Of a stretch of 64,000 nucleotides of DNA, positions 30,398 through 42,545 are shown piece after piece. Numbering within the stretch: the first letter of the stretch is position 1; each line of letters begins with the position of its first letter. The DNA is taken from the NCBI GenBank assembly GCA_030789695.1, contig CM061135.1:109066301-109130300 (forward strand). The letters are read 5' to 3'. The notes beneath the pieces were generated by a model. That model saw nothing but the letters and a program-made list of their open reading frames with translations. It did no database searches and had not been told where the DNA came from. Source of the stretch: Scilla litardierei. Lineage: Eukaryota; Streptophyta; Magnoliopsida; Asparagales; Asparagaceae. The position numbers and the translations under genes were made by a program.

Positions 30398-30505
30398 CTT
30401 CATGAAGATGCAATTCCCCTATTCTTTGCTTCTTTCCAGGTACCCTCACATTGGTGTTTGCAGCATCTTTTTTCTTATGGCCCTTGATCTTGAAAAGGTC
30501 TACCA
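30398..30505 (-). pseudogene. RCE1: RUB/NEDD8-conjugating enzyme (UBC12/RCE1) first-exon fragment
   Basis: From the ATG at 30505 the minus strand reads MVDLFKIKGHKKKDAANT and GKKQRIGELHLHE, then a GTTTAAA donor. This is the N-terminal extension of plant RCE1, which docks the RUB1-activating enzyme. The catalytic UBC domain is absent. An open frame with a start and a donor but no later exons suggests a captured fragment. Changes from the usual KEKQRE wording show divergence. Confidence 0.7.
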
Positions 30506-30861
30506 TTTTTCTAAACATCAAAGTAAATAAATAAACAATTTACTACAGAAACTAATAGGATTAAAATATAATCAAAGCTAATTTAAGCATTATAAAATTG
30601 TATTTACCGGTACAAATATTCCCAACATGTGACTAATAATTACATCATAAGCAACTTAAACACATTATATTGATCCTAATTATTAATGAACATTCATCAA
30701 GATAACAATCACAGTTGAGCTTTGAACTCGATCAAAACATCAGGAAATGATCTTTTCCAATCCAAATTAAACAAAAAGGTTTCTACTTGAAAGACAAACA
30801 TAGCATTGATCGTATACTATTTAACAGCCAAATGGATCAACTTGATGAAAGAAACCATATG

Positions 30862-30895
30862 GGTTTCAAAAAAGATCCCTCAAATGTATAATAGA
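30862..30895 (-). other. additional Helitron-like 5' terminus
   Basis: Minus-strand A/TCTATTATACATTTGAGG, then a T run and GAAACC, closely matches the 5' end near 44071. Similarity continues some 35 bp beyond the putative end on the outer side (GGTGATAG block), so the exact boundary is uncertain and the two sites may share a common ancestor insertion. Confidence 0.45.
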
Positions 30896-32946
30896 TATAT
30901 TTGGCATTTATGTGAGTCACTATCACCAACACAATCAAATCATAAATATCAGTCCCTATGTCACATGGTAGAATGGTTTCAAATGTACTGTAGACTTGAA
31001 TAATTTTTAAATTGAGCAAGCAAATAAAACTGATCATAGCATTAAAGACTATAAAGTATTAGCAGCTTGTAAAACAGTCTGAACTACAATTACTATGATC
31101 CAAAATTGCCCATAATTCATCTAAAATAGTAGGCATTATCAACACATCCCAGGCAAATTTAATCATGGAAAACCTTAAGTGCCCACTTCAAATCTTTTTT
31201 CCCTTATAAATCATCATGCTTGACTCACTCAACCTAGAGTACCTCTAGGTTGGTTGCATGCTATGAAGGCCAATTCCTTCATGAAGTTTTCTTGAAATTG
31301 AGTTGTTCTCCATAGCGGGGTTGACAACTAATCATAAAATAGTGGCCTACTTTAACGGCTTGTATTTCTAGATGTGTGTAGGATCGTGCGTACCAGTATT
31401 TTACTTCTATCATCCGGATAATATATTTTTTAGTCCGTACGTTCTCTGCTACGTGACGACGCGAGCGCGTCTCCGATTTCGTTTTTACAGTGTCACCATT
31501 AATTGACTGTCAAGTTTAACAAATTTCTTTAACTTAATTATCTTATTAATTAAGACTTACTAATCACTTTAATTTAATTACCTCGCTAATTATAAATTAC
31601 CAATCGTTTTAAATTACTTTGATTATTTTACTGATTTTATTTAATTTTACTTAATTACTTGATTACCTAATTACCTTGATCCGTTAAACTCATATCTTAA
31701 CTCCTCATTCACGTTTTAATTCTAAAAGGGTTAGAAGACGTTTCGAACCTGATTCTTTCCCCCTTGTTTAGTCCAAACATATCAATTTCCGTTTAAGACA
31801 ACAAACACGTTTTGAGTATAGGTTTCCCCTAAAACATTTAGTCAAGATTTCTCTTTCATATCACAACACACACACGTTTCTGCAATTTGTCAAAGAATTA
31901 CATTAAAGACTGTCGAAATCGCAAACCTAATTTTTTGACAAATATGTATCTTTGTCCTCTGCTAAATCCCCTTAAAGAACAGCCATTGTCTTCTCCCCTG
32001 CCAAATTAACTTGCAAAACCAAGCCAACAATCTGTTCAACCCACAAACATCAATTCCCCAAACAAATCCTTCCCAATTTCTGATTCTTCCCAAAAATCAA
32101 ACCAATCCCCAAAACAGTTTATTAAATCTCCAAGCTAAAACTCTGAAATCAAAACAACATATTTCAGATCTGGAGATTTGAAACCCATTCATCCATCAAA
32201 CACAAAAACGAAATCAAATCTGAAATTGGGGTTTCAGAATTCAAAAATCAAGAAAACCCAATCCTCTTGCCTTCTTCTTCTTCCTCCTCCCTCTCCCCTA
32301 GGCCGGCCACCCACCTCTACCCACGCGTCGCCATTCTCCTCGCGCACGCCACCATGGTTACAGCCCTAGCTGTCGCTAGCCACCGACGCCTGAGAACCGC
32401 GCGCGCCGCCGCTACAGGAGCTGCCGCCACCGCCAGGAGTTGTCGGAGCGCGTGCGCGCGCCGCCGTGCATCTGCCAGGAGCCGCCGCCTGTAACTCCTC
32501 CCTCCTCGCGCATACGTGAGTAGCTCCTCCCTCCTCTTGTTTTTCCTTGGCACGAGCTGCTGCTTGCAAACGTTGAAACAAAAAAAAGGAAAAACAGAAG
32601 ACAAAAGAAATAAAGAATAGAGGGGACAGAACTGAGAGAGATGTGAAGAGAGAGTCAGCCTTAATAAAGTGAAAGGGAGAGGGTAATGAAATAATAGGAG
32701 TTCAGCCTATAGTTAATAATAAGAGAAAGATAGTGTTGTTTTTTTTGAGTAGGTAGAGAGTAGGTAGGAGTATTAATTAGGATGTTAACCATACCATTAG
32801 CCTAAGTTAAGATTAGTATAAATAGGCTGTTAATGATAAGTTTATAGGTTAATTGTTAGTATCAATTAATTTCAGAATGCTAGTTGTAAACACTGTTAGG
32901 ATAATAATAATGGTGTAAAATGAGGCGTATCATGTTAGTGTAACAC

Positions 32947-32954
32947 TATATAAA
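32947..32954 (+). promoter_or_regulatory. TATA box in the 5' LTR of LARD-type element 1
   Basis: TATATAAA followed by ACACC. The same box lies at 38950-38957 in the 3' LTR. This would place transcription start near 32980. Confidence 0.6.
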
Positions 32955-33580
32955 CACCACCCTAGCCAGAGAGCCCAATGAAATTAGACAAACCCAATTT
33001 AGGGATTAAATCGGCATTTTGATTATCTCACAATATATCTAATTCAGTGATATGTTTGATCAAAACAGAGAACCGAATATACCGTTACGTAGTACCAGTC
33101 GAGACGAACCCAACGGCACCAAAATCACGAAAACCAGGCAAGTATTCGATTTATATTGAATTTTCGAAGTTGGATGTTCAATTAGTCTCTTATATGTAAA
33201 GTTGCATAACTTAAAATCTACACATGAAATGACGTGTGATATTACCACCATGAGATCCGTGACCAAAAATATAATCCAACGGCATATGATTTGCTATACT
33301 TTAGTTTAGAACAATAACAAGAAAATCAACTTTCTGTTCGTATTCGTTAAACTCGCATGTTTACTCTTTTACTAAATTATTGTGAATGATGTCTCAATAT
33401 TATTGTAACATGGAAATGCTAACAAATTTATGCTTGTAATTCGTGAATTCGTGCTTGTAATATGGCTACTCCGTCGGTCATGTGTGACTGGTCTGGCTCG
33501 TGTTCCAGTAGGGTCACATATGACTAGTCTGGCTCGTGTTCCAGTATATGTCGGTTTAGCGCCTGGCTCGTGTCCAGCAT

Positions 33581-33680
33581 AACCATCGTGAATGCTAACC
33601 ATCGTGAATACTAACAAATCATGAATACTAACAACTCGTGAATACTAACAAATCATGAATGCTAACCATCGTGAAATGCT
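33581..33680 (+). repeat. short tandem repeat in LTR, six units of 16-17 bp
   Basis: Units such as AACCATCGTGAATGCT and AACAACTCGTGAATACT repeat six times; the 3' LTR has the same array at 39584-39683. It sits downstream of the TATA box, so it would be transcribed. Confidence 0.8.
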
Positions 33681-34301
33681 AAGATGAAAATTGCAACTTG
33701 GATTTGTTATCTCAGTTATATTGACATGCTAATGAACCAATGAGAAGATTTACTTTACTTGTTAAACTGCTTAGAACTGCATGATAGGATGTCTTATATA
33801 ATCAGCATGTTTAATCTTGTTGTCATTATCTCATTAAAATTATTAACGCCTCTTAAATCCACTATAAATTTGTATATACCTTGCCTTGGGTTCTAACATC
33901 TACTTGCAGACCCTTGCTGACATACATTCATGTTTTTGGATGTATGTCAGATCCCGAGCTTTAGCACCAGGAGGACTAGTTGAGATAGCTGAACCAGTGG
34001 ACCAAGAACTGTCAAACTAGAGAACTTTCATTGCACTTCTTTTCACTTGTTGTACGGGTCATAAGACCCACTCTTCTTTTCTACAATGTTGTAATTCCGT
34101 TGAGACGGTTGAGATTGTAATAATGTTTTACTTATCTGTGTTGTTTTTGAGTAATGCAAGCAAGAACCTGCGGTATTTCACACAGACGCTTATTGTGTTA
34201 AGTCAAGGGGGAAAGAAAAGCAAAAGTACCTCCTCCTGACTTGCACAAGCGGGCTCGTTCGCGTCCTCGCTCTCAAGCCTAATGGGAAGCGGGGCGTGAC
34301 A

Positions 34302-37300
34302 GGTTTTAGTGGTGGCCCATGCAGGTCAATGCTCATGCAAAATACTTCAAAACAGCATAGATAATATTACAATCTCGACTCTCCAACAACACTTTTCCCT
34401 AGAATCTTCTACCCCGATCAACTTCATTAGAAGATTCCAGTCCTAAGTTTCCAGATCGTTAGCCAACCAAACCAGTACATCCTTGATTTTTAATCTCCCT
34501 TCATTTTACATTCCACTTTTGACCTTAAGAATCCGTCATAGTCTTTTCACAAGTCATTTCCTACCCGTACTCACATTTGATCGTCCACATTACTATACTA
34601 ATTACTGTCAATGTCCTTTCATGGAATTTCTCGCCCATTTTAACTTCTTTAAAAATCTTTTACATAAGCCTCATATTTTTCCACTGACTTAAAATTATTC
34701 TTTGATTTTGAGTTTCCTTCGCTGAAAATTTTTAGTGGCTGAATTTTTAATGATTTCTAATCTATACCATCCATACCCACTACCTTCTACATTTATCTTT
34801 AAAACTCTTTTGTTGATGTCACGCATATAAATGTTAAGCTTCCTTCAATGGACCATGATCCGGTCAATGTGCTTGGCTAAGTTTGTTGGATCACCCTTGC
34901 TAGACTTGGGGTAAGTGATCTTGGCTTAGTCACTTCCCTGACCGTGTCTGCTGGACCGCAAGGACGTGAATCATGATTGTGTATGGCATTTTCTATCTTA
35001 CTATAGTACAATAGATTTCAAAACAACCGACCATATAGTAATTTTGAATACTTTTCATGCTAAATAAAACTTCAACTATTTCAGTGTATTAGTTCTGTAT
35101 TCATCGTATTTATACTTTAAAATTTTTGTAAAAAAACAATATCTACCTCCGAAATAAACACTACGCCCATGATTATTTCGTCTATTGCTTATCTACCATT
35201 TTAACTCATACCACCTATTCACTATCTTTATATACGTTATTAAGATACTGTCACATTTTTTTACACATACCTCCCATTCTCCCATTTAATTATACATAAC
35301 CATCCCTATGCCACCTGATCAAGCTAACTCGTGTTACGACTACCGATTTGATATTACTGTTCCACAGACTAAGTCAAGACTACTCTAGTGATAGAAAGGT
35401 ATAATAATGAGCGGTCTTAAATTACTACTGGATCAGTGTCTAGAAAGGAATGGGAAGGGGGTTGGTCAACCAAAGGACTTGTCCTGCGGTCATAGAAGTG
35501 ACCTGTGCCTTCAAGCCCTGACTGCCTGGTTGGTTTGGAAGCTAAGCTAGACTTCTTATTATTAGGCCACCCTGCACTATTAGATAGTCAAGCGACATTT
35601 GTTTTCCTCACACTCGCTCATTACTTGTCCTTTCAGTATTACTGAGTCTACCTGGTTGTCTTACTATTGTCATCACATTACCTGTTGGTTAAAACATTGT
35701 TGCTACCATCTACCTTGTCACCGTCATTACTTTTGCATTGCACAGTCACCTTTACTTTATACATTACACGCATTTTACTTACCACACTTGAGCAGCCGCC
35801 AGTGCTTTACCTTCCACTCATATTTGTATGTATGTTCTTACTTTTGCTCCTGTAAGATCATCTTTCTAATCAAGCTAACTTCATATCCTTACATCACCTG
35901 AAACCCATTTGTCACAAACTTGATTCATTACATCAAACAACTCAGTATCCTACACTACCTCTTGATTACCACATTAGTGCATCTATTTATTTATCACCAC
36001 TTTAGCGAGATTAGTTATAATTTTGCGTTATAACCTTCTCTTTTAAAATGTTTACTTCTACTTTTATTTCTACCATCAGCAGTGTTGAATTTTTGTTAAG
36101 CATTATGTTGATAGAATGTTAGAAATGATTATTGTTATTAAAGTGATTATAATTACGGATAGGAGTAGTTTGAGATGATGTAGGGTGTAGTTGTATTAAT
36201 TGTTTACAATATGATGGATAGAATGATTTGTTCAAGAGTTACATTTCGCATTTAGAGGTACCCATACTTAATGGCTTCAATAGAATTCCATACTATGAAT
36301 ACAGAAAGATGAGTACATTACGGATTTGAAATTTATATAGCTGAGAGTAGCCCTGTAGATATTACATGATTTATAATGACGATAATAGAGTATGTAACGT
36401 AACAAGACTTCATTGTACGGATAGCGTGATGGAGACGTCGGAAATGGTATGATATGTTGATACGAAGGGATAGTGGCGTAAAATTGCTTGGGATAAGATT
36501 CAATAAGAAATGATGAGATGAGATTTACTAATTTGATAATTAGGGTGCTTAAACGTATGGGTTGTCATGATGAAGGATGAGTTGAGAGCATGATAAATGT
36601 TGGAGTATGCTTTTATAGTACTACAAGTTGGGTTATGCAATGAGCAAGGGATGAAACATTACGGATGAGACAACATATGATAATATACAGTTTTTGGAAA
36701 ACTGGGGATAGAGGATGTTGTACACTAAAGACCCTGAGAAGATGTTACTGTTTTAATAGCAATGATGAGCGAATGAGTGAAGAAATTTATGAGAAGTATT
36801 GGTTGAGGATAGTTAGTATTTTTCCCTTCCGAGGTTACCTTGATAAAAGTATTAATTGTTCAAGACTAGAATTATGAGATAGAGATTAAAAAAAGGGAAG
36901 TGTTGGACCTGTATTTAAGTTCAGGATATGCTTATAGTTGTAACATTATTTCGTGACGAGACGGGAAGTGATGATTTATTTTAGTAACACTTGTTGAAAT
37001 TACGAGTTTAACAACCTGAGTGTTAGATATTGGGGTGGCTGTTAAGCGGATACATACATATATATTATTATTATTATTATCATCCACATCTCTGGACATC
37101 TTGGATAGCTGTCCCTAGCCTTTTCACGTGCCCACTAACGGTTAAGGCCATCGATGGTGCTTAGTCATCTGAATTTTTTTGAAACTCAGTCTTAACCACA
37201 TCACCTGTGTCTGTCCCTAACCAATTTCATTTCTCCGTCTCGAAGTGTTTCAGGTCATAATTTACCTCATAGAAATACGAGAGCATTATCCGTACTTGAT

Positions 37301-37358
37301 TCATGCTCATTAGTTAATAGGAATTCCGAGGACGGAATTTTTCTTAAGGTGTGTAGAA
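34302..37358 (+). other. internal region of LARD-type element 1: no coding sequence
   Basis: It begins GGTTTTAGTGGTGGCCCATG, a primer-site-like stretch shared with element 2. The first half (to about 36060) is C-rich over G on the plus strand; the second half is G-rich over C. A block at 34817-34990 recurs at 50233-50403. It ends with a degenerate purine tract (TAAGGTGTGTAGAA) and a TTA microsatellite (about 37063-37083). No gag or pol motif on either strand. Confidence 0.8.
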
Positions 37359-40304
37359 TGTAACGGCCTGTATTTCTAGATGTGTGTAGGATCGTGCGTA
37401 CCAGTATTTTACTTCTGTCATCCGGATAATATATTTTTTAGTCCGTACGTTCTCTGCTACGTGACGACGCGAGCGCGTCTCCGCTTTCGTTTTTATAGTG
37501 TCACCATTAATTGACTGTCAAGTTTAACAAATTTCTTTAACTTAATTATCTTATTAATTAAGACTTACTAATCACTTTAATTTAATTACCTCGCTAATTA
37601 CAAATTACTAATCGTTTTAAATTACTTTGATTATTTTACTGATTTTATTTAATTTTACTTAATTACTTGATTACCTAATTACCTTGATCCGTTAAACTCA
37701 TATCTTAACTCCTCATTCACGTTTTAATTCTAAAAGGGTTAGAAGACGTTTCGAACCTGATTCTTTCCCCCTTGTTTAGTCCAAACATATCAATTTCTGT
37801 TTAAGACAACAAACACGTTTTGAGTATAGGTTCCCCCTAAAACATTTAGTCAAGATTTCTCTTTCATATCACAACACCCACACGTTTTTGAAATTTGTCA
37901 TAGGATTACATTAAAGACTGTTGAATTGCAAACCTAATTTTTTGACAAATATGTATCTTTGTCCCCTGCTAAATCCCCTTAAAGAACATCCATTGTCTTC
38001 TCCCCTGCCAAATTAACTTGCAAAACCAAGCCAACAATCTGTTCAACCCACAAACATCAGTTCCCCAAACAAATCCTTCACAATTTCTGATTCTTCCCAA
38101 AAATCAAACCAATCCCCAAAATAGTTTATCAAATCTCCAAGCTAAAACTCTGAAATCAAAACAACATATTTCAGATCTGGATATTTGAAACCCATTCATC
38201 CATCAAACACAAAAACGAAATCAAATCTGAAATTGGGGTTTCAGAATTCAAAAATCAAGAAAACCCAATCCTCTTGCCTTCTTCTTCTTCCTACTCCCTC
38301 TCCCCTAGGCCGGCCACCCACCTCTACCCACGCGTCGCCATTCTCCTCGCGCGCGCCACCATGGTTGCAGCCCTAGCTGTCGCCGGCCACCGGCGCCTGA
38401 GAACCGCGCGCGATGCCGCTACAGGAGCTGCCGCCACCGCCAGGAGTTGCCGAGAGCGCGCGCGCTGCCGTGCATCTGCCAGGAGCCGCCGCCTGTAACT
38501 CCTCCCTCCTCGCGCGTCCGTGAGTAGCTCCTCCCTCCTCTCGTTTTTCCTTGGCGTGAGCTGCTGCTTGCAAACGTTGAAACAAAAAAAAGGAAAAACA
38601 GAAGACAAAAGAAATAAAGAAGAGAGGGGACAGAACTGAGAGAGATGTGAAGAGAGAGTCAACCTTAATAAAGTGAAAGGGAGAGGGTATTGAAATAATA
38701 GGAGTTCAGCCTATAGTTAATAATAAGAGAAAGATAGTGTTGTTTTTTTGAGTAGGTAGAGAGTAGGTAGGAGTATTAATTGGGATGTTAACTATACCAT
38801 TAGCCTAAGTTAAGATTAGTATAAATAGGCTGTTAATGATAAGTTTATAGGCTAATTGTTAGTATCAATTAATTTCAGAATGCTAGTTGTAAACACTGTT
38901 AGGATAATAATAATGGTGTAAAATGAGGCGTATCATGTTAGTGTAACACTATATAAACACCACCCTAGCCAGAGAGCCCAATGAAATTAGACAAACCCAA
39001 TTTAGGGATTAAATCGGCATTTTGATTATCTCACAATATATCTAATTCAGTGATATGTTTGATCAAAACAGAGAACCGGATATACCGATACGTAGTACCA
39101 GTCGAGACGAACCCAACGGCACCAAAATCACGGAAACCAGGCAAGTATTCGATTTATATTGAATTTTCGAAGTTGGATGTTCAATTAGTCTCTTGTATGT
39201 ATAGTTGCATAACTTAGAATCTACACATGAAATGACGTGTGATATTACCACCATGAGATCCGTGACCAAAAATATAATCCAACGGCATATGATTTGCTAT
39301 ACTTTAGTTTAGAACAATAACAAGAAAATCAACTTTCTGTTCGTATTCGTTAAACTCGCATGTTTACTCTTTTACTAAATTATTGTGAATGATGTCTCAA
39401 TATCATTGTAACATGGAAATGCTAACAAATTCGTGCTTGTAATTCGTGAATTCGTGCTTGTAATATGGCTACTCCGTCGGTCATGTGTGACTAGTCTGGC
39501 TCGTGTTCCAGTAGGGTCACATATGACTAGTCTGACTCGTGTTCCAGTATATGTCGGTTTAGCGCCTGGCTCGTGTCCAGCATAACCATCGTGAATGCTA
39601 ACCATCGTGAATACTAACAAATCATGAATACTAACAACTCGTGAATACTAACAAATCGTGAATGCTAACCATCGTGAAATGCTAAGATGAAAATTGCAAC
39701 TTGGATTTGTTATCTCAGTTATATTGACATGCTAATGAACCAATGAGAAGATTTACTTTACTTGTTAAACTGCTTAGAAGTGCATGATAGGATGTCTCTT
39801 ATAATCAGCATGTTTAATCTTGTTGTCATTATCTCATTAAAATTATTAACGCCTCTTAAATCCAGTATAAATTTGTATATACCTTGCCTTGGGTTCTAAC
39901 CTCTACTTGCAGACCCTTGCTGACATACATTCATGTTTTTGGATGTATGTCAGATCCCGAGCTTTAGCACCAGGAGGACTAGTTGAGATAGCTGAACCAA
40001 TGGACCAAGAACTGTCAAACTAGAGAACTTTCATTGCACTTCTTTTCACTTGTTGTACGGGTCATAAGACCCACTCTTCTTTTCTACAATGTTGTAATTC
40101 CGTTGAGACGGTTGAGATTGTAATAATGTTTTACTTATCTGTGTTGTTTTTGAGTAATGCAAGCAAGAACCTGCGGTATTTCACACAGACGCTTATTGTG
40201 TTAAGTCAAGGGGGAAAGAAAAGCAAAAGTATTTCCTCCTAACTTGCACAAGCGGGCCCGTTCACGTCCTCGCTCTCAAGCCTAATGGGAAGCGGGGCGT
40301 GACA
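37359..40304 (+). repeat. 3' LTR of LARD-type element 1
   Basis: 2946 bp, TGTAACGG...GGGGCGTGACA, followed by the target duplication CCTAC. It is highly similar to the 5' LTR, with scattered substitutions and a few short indels. Confidence 0.92.
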
Positions 40305-40560
40305 CCTACCACATTTGAGTTTGCACATTTAACACATGAAAAACCTTAAACGATGCAGATGAAGATGTTTTCATACTTCCGATCAATAAGGTATTAGTTG
40401 CATTAATTGGACAATGAGACAAAGTGGTGATAAGCACCAAAGTTCTAAATTGTGGTTGTCAAGTACATGGCTAATGAATGAATGCTACAACTGATATTAA
40501 GTTTCAAGTGATATGTTGGGCCATAAAGTAGATATCAGGGACCATTTCGAAAGAAAAAAA

Positions 40561-41765
40561 TATCTTCTGAATATAAACATAACCAATTTAATGCAAATGT
40601 GCATATCCAAAATTGCCTTCTTGGAACAGCCACTCTCTAAGTTTTTGGTGAGGAGAAATTCATGCCGGCCAGGCAATTCATTAGTTGATGTCCCCTTCCT
40701 TTCACACTCTTCAGAATCATTCTTGGATTCAATTTGCTTACTTTTCAATACATCTTCTTCTATGGACTCATCACCTGACCTTCTATCTAAATTTAACTTC
40801 TAAGGAGACCCACAATTTACGCCCTCAATTTTTCTGCAAACTTCCATATTAGTAGCACATGTGGCATCACCAGTCTCCTCCAAGGAGGCCTGGTCATCTA
40901 CCAGCTCTTTGTCATTCTCTAATGGGTGTAAATTGCCACCAATGGTGGGGAAATCACTGGATGATGGTTGCACCATCTCCGGCTTAACTTGTAGTTCTAA
41001 ATTGACATTACTAGCATTCAAATTATCCTTTAGTTCATTCTTTTCATTAATTGACACAGAATCAGTAGAAATTGACTCAGATTTTAACCCTAAGTCTGGG
41101 CTGACCTCAGATACCTGATTGTTAGGCTCCGGAATGGTTAGCACGACATCCTCAGTAGAAGGCTTTAAATCCTTGTTCTTTCCATACCTTGAATCTTGAT
41201 CACTTGACTCTAACTGACCAACACCAATCTGGCCGTCAGTTATGCTACTCTTCAAGGAAACAACTCTCTCTATGGTGTCATCAGTTGCCTCCAAACTGGT
41301 ATGGACCATTTCTGTCTGGTCTTGATCATATGTGCCTTGCTTCACTTCTACGACGCTGTCAGTATGGCCAACCATGGCAGCATCATTATCAGCTGGACCA
41401 CTGTCACCATCAACAGGTTCAATGCAGCTCTCCCCTGGCAGCATGGCCAACTATGGCGCCACAGATTTTTCTTCATCAGCTTCATCATCTTTGTCTCCAT
41501 CAAATTTAGCAGTACTTTCTTCTAGTGAAGGTGCTGATTTCTCCTCGCCAACTTCATCTACAAGATCATTATCAGGATCTAAAACATCACCCATTTTCTC
41601 ATCGGATTCTTCCATTGCACTGTGAAGAGCTTCATCCAACCGCCTCACCAGCTCCTCCTTTAAACCATTAGTTTTCAACCTCGACCTCCGAAGCTCATCC
41701 TTTAACTCTGTGACCTTCCATCGATCAATGGGACGGGTGTTGAGAATTGAATATGGGCTTGATAT
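40561..41765 (-). pseudogene. ACINUS: Acinus-like SAP-domain gene, pseudogene with lost start and two stops
   Basis: The minus-strand frame from 41765 reads SSPYSILNTRPIDRWKV, then a SAP DNA-binding motif (TELKDELRRSRLKTNGLKEE, LVRRLDEAL) and a long acidic Ser/Glu/Asp region, as in plant homologues of apoptotic chromatin condensation inducer (Acinus), an RNA-splicing/exon-junction factor. The expected start Met is ATA. In-frame TAG stops occur at 41451-41453 and 40800-40802, with homologous sequence continuing past both (KLNLDRRSGDESIEEDVL). The C-terminal RRM-like part is absent. It is cut off to the left near the LTR element. The family call is from memory of plant proteins beginning MSSP and is reasonably strong. 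Confidence 0.8.
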
Positions 41766-42479
41766 CCTATTAGTGACTTGCAGCCAAATTCAGGTTTATG
41801 GTCACAACCCTAAAAAATGTATCAGATTCGCCTAATCAACATGTAAGAAAACACTTGTGAGAATGCCATTAATATTAGAGGAAAAAACTTTCCCATTCAT
41901 TTCATTTTGTAATAAACTTATTTTTTTCCCAGATTGTAACTCCCCCTAAGTTGCTATATGAATAGGTCAAAATTCAAAATCCACTACCAAATGCAACTCC
42001 CAACTTCATTACCTTGAGCTCTTAAGACTCTCTTAAAATATTCAAGGATGAATTCTATGTCACCAAAGTAGATTTTTGAAAATCAACTATTCATTTTAAC
42101 AAGGATTCAAATTTTTTTCACGCATAAGGTGACAAAGGCTTTAATTCCATCCGCTAAGTAACAAAAATCCGAAACTCACTCCAAGCATACTGCACATTCT
42201 CTTCTCCACTTAAAAATTCCAAAATTCTATGAATTATATAGACAAAGTTCCAATTCCATTCATCATATAAATAAAAATGTTTGCATGGATTCAGAGACCA
42301 ACCTAAAAGTACAGAATGAACAATTTAGGCAAGAAAAAGCTAAAACTGTAGCATACCAGAAATGAGCAAGCCTTTTCAAAAGCTTAAACTACCTGAGACA
42401 CGTCGAGATAAACTAAGTTTAATCTAATCACAAAATTTTAAAAAAAAGATCCTTAAACCGAGAACCAAAAAAATAACTC

Positions 42480-42545
42480 ACCAAAGATGCGGTACTTCAC
42501 ACCGACATCGAGAGGATCGAGGCCCGGCCAAGAACCCTAATGTAT
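42480..42545 (-). pseudogene. possible 5' UTR exon of the Acinus-like pseudogene
   Basis: Minus strand: TTAGGGTTCTTGGCCGGGCC, a GC-rich stretch in AT-rich surroundings, ending at a GTGAGT-type donor. A T-rich intron-like tract of about 700 bp then leads to an acceptor region just before the SAP exon. This suggests genomic capture with the intron rather than a processed copy. Confidence 0.45.

Larger units (their letters stand above)
31351..34301 (+). repeat. 5' LTR of LARD-type element 1
   Basis: 2951 bp. TATA box TATATAAA at 32947-32954. A GC-rich Ala/Arg-type block (32260-32510) yields false ORFs. A tandem repeat of six 16-17-bp units (AACCATCGTGAATGCT type) lies at 33581-33680, preceded by repeats of CTGGCTCGTGTTCCAGTA (33490-33575). 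Confidence 0.92.
31351..40304 (+). mobile_element. giant-LTR, coding-free (LARD-type) retrotransposon 1
   Basis: LTRs at 31351-34301 (2951 bp) and 37359-40304 (2946 bp) flank 3057 bp of internal DNA without a retroviral domain. The target duplication is CCTAC (31346-31350, 40305-40309). The LTR start TGTAACGG (first base pair altered in the 5' copy), the end GGGGCGTGACA and a GGTTTT leader are those of Tekay/Del chromoviruses, my best guess for the helper lineage. It is inserted between the RCE1 and Acinus fragments. Confidence 0.92.

Noticed and set aside
31230..31253. Ten-base-pair perfect inverted repeat as a Helitron 3' end or terminator
   Set aside because: No CTAG at the required distance on either strand, so I do not call a terminus; probably a chance or unrelated hairpin.
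32178..32604. Ala/Arg-rich frames in the LTR of LARD-type element 1 (also 38185-38662)
   Set aside because: GC-rich simple sequence present in both LTRs, open on both strands.
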